A stretch of 64,000 nt of DNA from Komagataeibacter saccharivorans. Its GTDB lineage: Bacteria; Pseudomonadota; Alphaproteobacteria; Acetobacterales; Acetobacteraceae. Within the stretch, counting starts at the first letter, position 1. Every line of letters begins with the position of its first letter. A program made the translations under genes and the position numbers. Below are positions 49,717 to 57,014 of this stretch, piece by piece. The DNA lies in assembly GCF_003207825.1 (NCBI RefSeq), contig NZ_NKTY01000001.1, positions 1 through 64,000 on the forward strand. Reading direction: 5' to 3'. The notes under the pieces are model-generated. The model had not been told where the DNA came from. It saw nothing but the letters and a program-made list of their open reading frames with translations, and searched no databases.

Positions 49717-50145
49717 TCACCTGTCTTTATCGTCATTGAGCATATCAATCAGGGCCGACCACGGCAGCATCGCACAACGGATGCGCGAACGATGCCGGTG
49801 CAGCGGTGCAAAAACCGAAAGCTCACCCAGTCCATCCGGGGCCTCGCCCGTTTCGACCGCCGTGGCCAGCGCGGCGTGAATCCGTTTCACCTGTGCCGTG
49901 TCCTGCCCCATGACCCGTTCGGCCATAAGGTCAGCAGATGCGGCACAGATGGCGCATCCCCGTGTTTCATGCCGCACCTGCCCGATACGGCCATGGGTAT
50001 CGACCTGCGCATGCAGGTTCACGCGATCCCCACAAAGCGGGTTCACCCCCTGCGCATGCAGGCTGGCGATATCCAGTTTACCGGCATGGCGGGGCGTTTT
50101 GGCCCGTTCCAGCACAACGGTGCGATACAGATCGTCCTGCGCCAT
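49717..50145 (-). CDS. sufU: SufU-type Fe-S assembly protein (NifU-like N-domain)
   Basis: 142 residues from the ATG at 50145; a GTG one codon earlier is possible. The zinc/cluster ligands of SufU are all present: Cys38 and Asp40 (NPLCGDRV), Cys64 (RGCAICAAS) and Cys124 (IRCAMLPW). SufU accepts sulfur from SufS, the job SufE does in E. coli; no SufE-like gene is seen here. It starts six to seven bases after sufS. Confidence 0.9.
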   Translation of the reverse strand: MAQDDLYRTVVLERAKTPRHAGKLDIASLHAQGVNPLCGDRVNLHAQVDTHGRIGQVRHETRGCAICAASADLMAERVMGQDTAQVKRIHAALATAVETGEAPDGLGELSVFAPLHRHRSRIRCAMLPWSALIDMLNDDKDR

Positions 50146-50151
50146 CACACG

Positions 50152-51405
50152 TCAGACAAAAAAGCCGCGTATCTGTTCCAGCGTCGCGGCCAGCATGTCG
50201 ATTTCCTCGGGCGTGGTGTAAATGCCAAAACTGGCCCGCGCCGTAGCCGACAGGCCCAGCCTGCGCATGAGCGGTTCGGCACAGTGATGACCCGCCCGCA
50301 CGGCGATCCCGTTCCGGTCCAGCAGGGTGGCGATATCATGTGGATGAACGTCCGCCATGGTAAATGAAATCACACCCCCGCGCTGCGGCGCGGTCCCGAC
50401 CACCTTCAGGCCGCTGACCTGCCCCAGCACCTTCAGCGCATGGGCCGTCAGCGCATCTTCATGCGCACCGATCCGGTCGAACCCGATGGATTCGATATAG
50501 GAAAGGGCGGCGCCCAGTCCAATGGTCTCGATAATGGCGGGTGTCCCGGCCTCGAACTTGTGCGGCACGTGTGCCCATGTCGAACGCTCGAACGAGACGC
50601 TGGCAATCATGTCGCCACCACCAAGGAAGGGGGGCATTTCCTCCAGTATCTCGCGCCGTGCCCACAGCACGCCAATCCCTGTCGGACCATACAGCTTGTG
50701 CCCGGTCACGACATAGAAATCGGCATCCAGTTCGCGCACGTTCACCCGGCGATGGACCGCAAGCTGGCTGCCATCGAACAGCACCTTCGCGCCTGCGGCA
50801 TGCGCCATGTCCGAAATGGCGCGGGCATCGGTAATCGTGCCCAGCACGTTGGACATATGGGTGATCGCAACCAGCGCCACCCGCCCATCGGACAGGTTGC
50901 GGCCAAGCGCATCCATATCCAGCGCACCATCATCCGTTACCGGGGTAACGCGCAGTTCGATACCCATGCGCTCACGCAGCATCTGCCATGGCACGAGGTT
51001 GGCGTGATGCTCCATCTCGGACACCAGCACCACCTGCCCCGGCCGGAGCAGCGAACCATAGGAATGGGCCACCAGATTGATGGCCTCGGTGCTGTTGCGG
51101 GTGAAAACGATTTCTTCCCGCGCGCCAGCACCCAGAAACGCCGCAACCTGATCGCGCACGGCTTCATACGCTTCGGTGGTCCGTTCGCTCATCCAGTACA
51201 GGCCACGATGGATATTGGCATACTGGGTGCGCATGGTGTCGGCCATGCTGTCGATGACCTGCCGGGGTTTCTGCGCGGACGCGGCGCTGTCCAGAAATAC
51301 AAGGTCCTTGCCATGCACTTTCTGTGACAGGATGGGAAAATCCGCCCGGACATGCCGCAGGCTGTTACCCGCATCGGTCTTACCGGTCACCATCTGGTCC
51401 ATCAT
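50152..51405 (-). CDS. sufS: Cysteine desulfurase SufS
   Basis: 417 residues. The PLP lysine is Lys237 in TGHKLYGPTGIGVLW and the catalytic cysteine is Cys375 in RAGHHCAEPLM, with the group II spacing. EMEHHANLVPWQ is the PLP-stacking histidine block. The ATG at 51405 overlaps the sufD stop as ATGA, so it is preferred to upstream TTG/GTG codons. It supplies sulfur from cysteine. The usual DGAQ motif reads DGSQ here. Confidence 0.95.
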   Translation of the reverse strand: MMDQMVTGKTDAGNSLRHVRADFPILSQKVHGKDLVFLDSAASAQKPRQVIDSMADTMRTQYANIHRGLYWMSERTTEAYEAVRDQVAAFLGAGAREEIVFTRNSTEAINLVAHSYGSLLRPGQVVLVSEMEHHANLVPWQMLRERMGIELRVTPVTDDGALDMDALGRNLSDGRVALVAITHMSNVLGTITDARAISDMAHAAGAKVLFDGSQLAVHRRVNVRELDADFYVVTGHKLYGPTGIGVLWARREILEEMPPFLGGGDMIASVSFERSTWAHVPHKFEAGTPAIIETIGLGAALSYIESIGFDRIGAHEDALTAHALKVLGQVSGLKVVGTAPQRGGVISFTMADVHPHDIATLLDRNGIAVRAGHHCAEPLMRRLGLSATARASFGIYTTPEEIDMLAATLEQIRGFFV

Positions 51406-52676
51406 GCTGCTTCCCGCTTCCACCAAGCTTCTACAGCAAGGTTGAGACTGTCTTTCAGCCGCTGGTCATCAATCTGGTCCACCACATCGTGCAGGAAGGC
51501 GCGGATCAGGATGGACCGCGCAGCCTCGCCTGAAATGCCACGGCTGCGCAGGTAGAAAAGCTGGTCATCATCCAGCGCCCCCACGGTAGCGCCATGACTG
51601 CATTTTACATCGTCGGCATAGATTTCAAGCTCGGGCTTGGCGTCGATTTCAGCACCGTCCGACAGAAGAAGCGCCTGATTCATCTGGTAGCCATCGGTTT
51701 TCTGGGCGATCCGGTCCACCAGGATCTTGCCCTGAAACACACCGCGCGCCTGATCCGACAGGACATTCTTGACCGTCTGCCGGGATATGCACTCAGGGGC
51801 CGCATGGGTAATCACACTGCTCAGGTCGCCATGCTGGTGGCCCATCAGCAACTGTGCGCCATTGACATGCACGCTTCCCCCGGCCTGCGTCAGCGCCGCA
51901 TGCACTTCATGCCGCGACAGGCTGCCCCCCAGCGTGAGGGTAAAACTGTCATATACGCCCGCCGCCGCAATGCGCGCATGACTGACGGCCAGATGCAGCG
52001 CCTGCCGGTCTTCAGCCTGAATCCGCGCATGGGACAGATAGGCGTCATCCGCAACCACGATGTCATAAAGCGGATTGTGCAGGTAATATCCCTGCCCCAC
52101 CGCCGCATCCAGCACCGCCAGCCTGCCGCCCTTTTCCACACGGATATGATGGCGCGGGTGGAAGGATACCGGCGCATCTTCCGCCGTCAGCCCGATACTG
52201 GCCAGAAGCAGGCAGCCTGCATCAACCCCATCGGGCACGACCAGCACCAGACCGTCGCGCGCCATGACGGTATTCAGCGCCGTCGTAACATCGCCTACCG
52301 GGTCGATATCGTCCTGAACCGCGCCCGACTGAGCAAGCGTTGATACCTTCACACCCTTGGGCAGACGTGAGCGGGCGGCATCGAAATAGCCGTTTACGAA
52401 CACAACCCGGTCAGCACCGGCACCGAGGCCGGAGATCGTCTCCACCTCCGCCAGCAGGGTATCAACCGTGGCGCCATCCACATCCCGCTGAGCGGTTGCG
52501 AAAGGCACATCCGCCAGCGCGCGCAGGCTGGTGTATTTCCATGCCTCCACACCCGCGCGGGGTAGCCCCGCATGGCGCAGGAAATCCGCCGCCGTGCGCT
52601 GCTTTACCCCGGCATCCACCGCACCCCGGTCAAGGAAGGCTGAGGCATTGACCCCGACCGGTGTGATGGCGTTCAC
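51402..52676 (-). CDS. sufD: Fe-S cluster assembly protein SufD
   Basis: 424 residues. Family blocks include EIYADDVKCSHGATVGALDDDQLFYLRSRGI with the conserved Cys-Ser-His, and HQHGDLSSVITHAAPECISRQTVKNVLS. The start is a GTG that overlaps the sufC stop (GTGA). It forms the SufBC2D scaffold with SufB and SufC. Confidence 0.94.
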   Translation of the reverse strand: MNAITPVGVNASAFLDRGAVDAGVKQRTAADFLRHAGLPRAGVEAWKYTSLRALADVPFATAQRDVDGATVDTLLAEVETISGLGAGADRVVFVNGYFDAARSRLPKGVKVSTLAQSGAVQDDIDPVGDVTTALNTVMARDGLVLVVPDGVDAGCLLLASIGLTAEDAPVSFHPRHHIRVEKGGRLAVLDAAVGQGYYLHNPLYDIVVADDAYLSHARIQAEDRQALHLAVSHARIAAAGVYDSFTLTLGGSLSRHEVHAALTQAGGSVHVNGAQLLMGHQHGDLSSVITHAAPECISRQTVKNVLSDQARGVFQGKILVDRIAQKTDGYQMNQALLLSDGAEIDAKPELEIYADDVKCSHGATVGALDDDQLFYLRSRGISGEAARSILIRAFLHDVVDQIDDQRLKDSLNLAVEAWWKREAA

Positions 52677-53446
52677 GCTGCCTCCGCCAGGAAGCGCGCG
52701 TAGCCCTGCGCCTCAAGCTGCTTGGCCAGTTCCGGGCCACCGCTATGAATGATGCGGCCCCTGGCCATCACATGGATGCGGTCCGGGACGATATAGTCCA
52801 GCAGGCGCTGGTGATGGGTGATGACAAGGGCGGAAAAATCCGGTGCGCGCAGGGAATTCACGCCTTCGGCCACGATCCGCAGCGCGTCGATGTCCAGTCC
52901 GCTATCCGTTTCGTCCAGAATGGCGAAGGAAGGCTGGAGCATGCGCATCTGCAGCACTTCGTTGCGCTTCTTCTCACCGCCCGAAAAGCCGACATTCACA
53001 TTGCGCTTGAGCATCTCGTCCGACATGGACAGATGCTTGGTTTCCTTGCGCACGGCCTTGAGGAAAGCCACCGCATCCAGCTCTTCCTGCCCGCGCGCGC
53101 GGCGGACCGCATTGACGGCAGTACGCAGGAAATTGGCGTTGTTCACACCCGGCAGTTCCACAGGGGACTGAAAGGCGAGGAACAGGCCAAGGGCTGCGCG
53201 CTCCTCTGGCTCAAGGGCCAGCAGGTCCTGCCCCTTGAACGTGGCGCCGCCGCCCGTGACTTCGTAGTCCTCACGGCCCGCCAGTACATAGGACAGGGTC
53301 GACTTGCCCGACCCGTTGGGGCCCATGATGGCATGGACCTCACCCGCCGGAATCTGCAGGTCGACACCGCGCAGGATTTCCTTATGGGTCCCACCGTCCG
53401 AAATGCGGGCGCACAGGCCATCAATGCTTACGAATTGCTTGCTCAC
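52673..53446 (-). CDS. sufC: Fe-S cluster assembly ATPase SufC
   Basis: 257 residues from a GTG at 53446, which has CAGGGA nine bases upstream; a TTG at 53455 abuts that site and is less likely. Walker A is GPNGSGKSTLSYVLAG, the signature FSGGEKKRNEVLQM and Walker B FAILDETDSGLDIDALR, diagnostic of SufC. It is the ATPase of the SufBC2D scaffold. Confidence 0.95.
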   Translation of the reverse strand: MSKQFVSIDGLCARISDGGTHKEILRGVDLQIPAGEVHAIMGPNGSGKSTLSYVLAGREDYEVTGGGATFKGQDLLALEPEERAALGLFLAFQSPVELPGVNNANFLRTAVNAVRRARGQEELDAVAFLKAVRKETKHLSMSDEMLKRNVNVGFSGGEKKRNEVLQMRMLQPSFAILDETDSGLDIDALRIVAEGVNSLRAPDFSALVITHHQRLLDYIVPDRIHVMARGRIIHSGGPELAKQLEAQGYARFLAEAA

Positions 53447-53461
53447 GTCTTTCAATCCCTG

Positions 53462-54952
53462 TTAGCCCACGCTGCCTTCAAGGCTGATCTGCAGAAGCTT
53501 CTGGGCTTCCACCGCGAATTCCATGGGCAGTTCCTTCAGAACGTCCTTGCAGAACCCGTTCACGATCAACCCGACCGCGTCTTCTTCCGACAGGCCGCGC
53601 TGGCGGCAATAGAACAACTGGTCTTCCGATATCTTGGAAGTGGTCGCCTCATGCTCCACGCGCGCGGACATGTTGCGGCTTTCGATATAGGGCACGGTAT
53701 GCGCCCCGCAGCGATCACCGATCAGCAGGCTGTCGCACTGGGTGAAGTTGCGGCTGCCCGATGCCTTGGGCATCATCCGCACCAGCCCGCGATAGGTGCT
53801 GTCGGACTGGCCCGCGCTGATGGTCTTGGCGATGATGGTCGAACGCGTGTTGCGCCCGATATGGATCATCTTGGTCCCGGTATCGGCCTGCTGGTGGTTG
53901 TTGGTCACGGCGACGGAATAGAACTCGCCCACCGATCCCTCGCCCTGCAGGATGCACGACGGATATTTCCACGTGATGGCCGAGCCGGTTTCCACCTGCG
54001 TCCATGAAATCTTGGACCGCGCGCCACGGCATGCGCCGCGCTTGGTCACGAAATTGTAGATGCCGCCCTTCCCGTTTTCATCACCGGGATACCAGTTCTG
54101 CACGGTGGAATACTTGATGGAGGCATCATCCATCGCCACCAGTTCGACCACGGCGGCATGAAGCTGGTTTTCATCGCGCATCGGCGCGGTGCATCCTTCA
54201 AGGTAGGAGACGGACGCACCGTCCTCCACCACGATCAGGGTGCGTTCGAACTGCCCGGTATTACGCGCATTGATACGGAAATAGGTGGACAGTTCCATCG
54301 GGCAGCGCACGCCCTTGGGCACGTAGACGAATGAACCGTCCGTAAATACTGCCGCATTCAATGCCGCGTAGAAATTGTCCGTCACCGGCACCACGCTGCC
54401 CAGATACTGGCGCACCAGTTCGGGATGCTCGCGCACCGCTTCTGAAATCGGGCAGAAGATCACGCCGGCTTCCTGCAGCGTCTTGCGGAAGGTGGTGGCG
54501 ACCGAAACACTGTCGAATACAGCATCGACCGCCACGGGGGCGCGGGCTTCCTGACCTTCGGGCACTTCCACACCAGCCAGCATCGCCTGTTCATGCAGCG
54601 GGATGCCAAGCTTTTCATATGTGCGCAGCAGTTCCGGATCGACCTCCTCCAGCGATTTGGGGCCGGGTTTCTTGCGCGGTGCGGCGTAGTAATGCACGTC
54701 CTGATAGTCGATGGGGGGATGATGGACCTTCGCCCATGTCGGCTCGCGCATTTCCAGCCATGACCGGTACGCCTTCAGCCGCCATTCCAGCAGCCACTGC
54801 GGTTCCTGCTTGCGGCTGGAAATCAGGCGAATCGTATCTTCGTTCAGGCCCTTGGGCGCGATATCCATTTCGATATCGGTTTCGAACCCCCATTTATAGG
54901 TGCTCTGTCCCAGGGTTTCGACCGCCTTGCGGGTTTCGGCTACTGCCGGCAT
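53462..54952 (-). CDS. sufB: Fe-S cluster assembly scaffold SufB
   Basis: 496 residues from the ATG at 54952, preceded by GGGAGAGGAAAGAGAC; a longer upstream frame is not SufB-like. The conserved blocks [25 protein letters not shown] and [42 protein letters not shown] are intact. SufB is where the cluster is built. It is the first structural gene of the operon, 23 bases after the regulator gene. Confidence 0.96.
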   Translation of the reverse strand: MPAVAETRKAVETLGQSTYKWGFETDIEMDIAPKGLNEDTIRLISSRKQEPQWLLEWRLKAYRSWLEMREPTWAKVHHPPIDYQDVHYYAAPRKKPGPKSLEEVDPELLRTYEKLGIPLHEQAMLAGVEVPEGQEARAPVAVDAVFDSVSVATTFRKTLQEAGVIFCPISEAVREHPELVRQYLGSVVPVTDNFYAALNAAVFTDGSFVYVPKGVRCPMELSTYFRINARNTGQFERTLIVVEDGASVSYLEGCTAPMRDENQLHAAVVELVAMDDASIKYSTVQNWYPGDENGKGGIYNFVTKRGACRGARSKISWTQVETGSAITWKYPSCILQGEGSVGEFYSVAVTNNHQQADTGTKMIHIGRNTRSTIIAKTISAGQSDSTYRGLVRMMPKASGSRNFTQCDSLLIGDRCGAHTVPYIESRNMSARVEHEATTSKISEDQLFYCRQRGLSEEDAVGLIVNGFCKDVLKELPMEFAVEAQKLLQISLEGSVG

Positions 54953-54975
54953 GTCTCTTTCCTCTCCCCCTTGTT

Positions 54976-55443
54976 TCAGGCCGTGGCCTCGGGTCCGACA
55001 AGCATGGATGGCGCGGGATTGCCCAGTCCGCCCAGCCTGTCGAGGACTGTATGGTTCTTCATATCGGCCAGCGTGATGGCTGATAGCGCGTTGCGGATGG
55101 CGGCGTTGACCATGTCCCACTGCCCGCCCAGCCCGCAGGTGGAGCGCGCATCACATTCCCCCCCGTCCACGCAGGTAGTCAGGGAAATGGGGCCGTCAAT
55201 GGCCTGGATCACCGCCGCGATGGAGATTTCCTCCAGCGGGTAGGCCAGCCTGTAGCCGCCGCGTGCGCCGCGCTGCGAGATCACGATGCCCTGCGTTGCC
55301 AGAATCTTGAGTACCTTGGCCACCGTCGGTTCGGGAATGCCCGTCGAACGCGACAGGACAGGCGAAGTCGTGACTTCGTCCTTCTGCCCCAGCCGGACCA
55401 GCGCCACCACGGCATAATCGGTCAGTTTCGACAGTTTCAGCAT
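54976..55443 (-). CDS. Rrf2/IscR-family Fe-S sensing regulator of the suf operon
   Basis: 155 residues. A winged-helix domain ([15 protein letters not shown] and [20 protein letters not shown]) is followed by three cysteines, Cys91, Cys97 and Cys103 ([13 protein letters not shown]), the spacing that binds an Fe-S cluster in IscR-like sensors. It leads the suf operon and probably represses it when clusters are sufficient. A perfect 16-bp palindrome 42 bases upstream of its start is the likely operator. GGGAGAATGGA is the ribosome binding site. Confidence 0.92.
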   Translation of the reverse strand: MLKLSKLTDYAVVALVRLGQKDEVTTSPVLSRSTGIPEPTVAKVLKILATQGIVISQRGARGGYRLAYPLEEISIAAVIQAIDGPISLTTCVDGGECDARSTCGLGGQWDMVNAAIRNALSAITLADMKNHTVLDRLGGLGNPAPSMLVGPEATA

Positions 55444-55484
55444 TCCATTCTCCCGTACGTCTGGCCCGGGTTTCTATTTGGACC

Positions 55485-55500
55485 GAAACAGTACTGTTTC
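55485..55500. promoter_or_regulatory. Perfect 16-bp palindrome, candidate operator of the suf operon
   Basis: GAAACAGTACTGTTTC is a perfect palindrome 42-57 bases upstream of the Rrf2-regulator ATG, where the promoter of the suf operon is expected. It probably serves as a dimer binding site for the regulator itself or for an iron-responsive repressor. It does not match a consensus I can name with certainty. The rest of 55444-55564 holds no gene. Confidence 0.6.
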
Positions 55501-55564
55501 ATGAAGTCTCAGATGGGCCACCAGCCGTGCGTCGTCAAGTCCTATCGTACACTACGGCCATGCC

Positions 55565-56860
55565 TTACCCGATCCCGGTTCCGAATATCAGTTCCAATAG
55601 CACGGACAGGCCACACCCGGCCAGAAAACCCACCAGCGTGCCATTCAGCCGTATATACTGGAGATCCTTGCCTACCCTGAGCTCCAGCCGCTCGCTCAGG
55701 CTGTCGGCATCCCAGCCGTTAACCACCGAGTAAATAAAACGCGACATCCTGTCCCGCAGGAAGGGCAGGCTGCCCATGATCATGCCCCGCGCGCCATCAT
55801 TGATGCGCTTGCGCATGCCGGGGTCATGATACATCTGCTCCGACAGCCGGTGCAGTGCATCGCGCACGAGGGAGGCAACCCAGCTTGTTTCCCCCTTGCG
55901 CATATCCTCCTCGATCATGCGGCGCAGGCGGCGCCAGACATCGCCGCTCCAGCCGCGCACGCTGTCATGCGTCAGCACGCCCAGCACGGCGTCCGTGATT
56001 TCGCGCCGCCGTTCCGCATCCTGCTCGATCCGGTCGATTTCCGTGCGGACCCATGTGGTGAATCCCTCACGCAGTTCCGAATTCTGCGGGTCGACGCGGT
56101 CCAGTTCCTGACTGGCGGCCAGCAGGACCTTGGTGGCGATCGAACCGCCAATCGCCCAGCCCAGCACCCTGCCCCCCTGCTCACGCACACGATCCTCGAT
56201 CATGGCGCGCAGGGCGGGTTCCTTGGCCTTTAGCCCTTCCTTCAGCCGCAAAAGCAGGAAGGACAGCACTTCCTGATGGCAGTCACCTTCCACCATGGCG
56301 CGCAGGCTGCGGGTAATGATGGGGGCGATTTCCTCCCCCCCCAGCAGTACCGGCAGCATCCGGGCGATGGCAAGGCTTGCGCGCCCGTCTTCCAGCCGGT
56401 CCAGCATATGCGGCACGGAACCCAGCACGGCGCGGTTGACCATCTCCGCCGTTTCCGGCTCCTGCAGGATGGTTCCGATCAGGGATGGCAGGTCGATCCG
56501 CGCGAAGGCGGCGGCGACTTCCTTTTCCGTAAAGACATTGGTGGATACGAACCGCCCCAGCGCCTGCGCCAGCCGTTCTTTCTGCGCGGGCAGGATGGCG
56601 GTATGCGGAATCGGCAGCCCCATGGGCCTGCGGAACAGGGCCGTCACGGCGAACCAGTCGGCCAGACCACCCACCACCCCCGCCTTCGTGCCGGAGCGCA
56701 GGATTTCAAGCCATGGCCGTTCAGCCAGCCAGCCCATCTGCGGCAGGGCGTAACCCGCCACCGTCAACGCGGCCATGCCAGCCAGCAGGCCGGTGGCGGA
56801 CCGTTTGTAGCGCTGCAGTATCCGCCGCGCATCCTGGTCCGACTGTGGAATACCGTTCAT
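55565..56860 (-). CDS. DUF445 family membrane protein
   Basis: 431 residues from the ATG at 56860 (MNGIPQSDQDARRILQ); longer frames upstream are not protein-like. One helix near residues 25-40 and another at the extreme C-terminus (LVGFLAGCGLSVLLELIFG) bracket a long, mostly helical middle. GGLADWFAVTALFRRPMGLPIPHTAILPAQKERLAQALGRFV is the diagnostic DUF445/YjiN block. The function is unknown. It is divergent from the PEP carboxylase gene. A GGAGGG lies about 30 bases upstream, too far to act. Confidence 0.85.
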   Translation of the reverse strand: MNGIPQSDQDARRILQRYKRSATGLLAGMAALTVAGYALPQMGWLAERPWLEILRSGTKAGVVGGLADWFAVTALFRRPMGLPIPHTAILPAQKERLAQALGRFVSTNVFTEKEVAAAFARIDLPSLIGTILQEPETAEMVNRAVLGSVPHMLDRLEDGRASLAIARMLPVLLGGEEIAPIITRSLRAMVEGDCHQEVLSFLLLRLKEGLKAKEPALRAMIEDRVREQGGRVLGWAIGGSIATKVLLAASQELDRVDPQNSELREGFTTWVRTEIDRIEQDAERRREITDAVLGVLTHDSVRGWSGDVWRRLRRMIEEDMRKGETSWVASLVRDALHRLSEQMYHDPGMRKRINDGARGMIMGSLPFLRDRMSRFIYSVVNGWDADSLSERLELRVGKDLQYIRLNGTLVGFLAGCGLSVLLELIFGTGIG

Positions 56861-57014
56861 GAAGTTACTGATACCATTGTCTTCCCTCCAGCCCAAGCAA
56901 CACTCGTCACAACACGCCAAATAGACGTGAATATGATACGCCAGACATTGCAGCGCGCATCCGAACATGGGATTTGGTGAAAACCATGACGAACTTCCAT
57001 GACAGGACAACACC

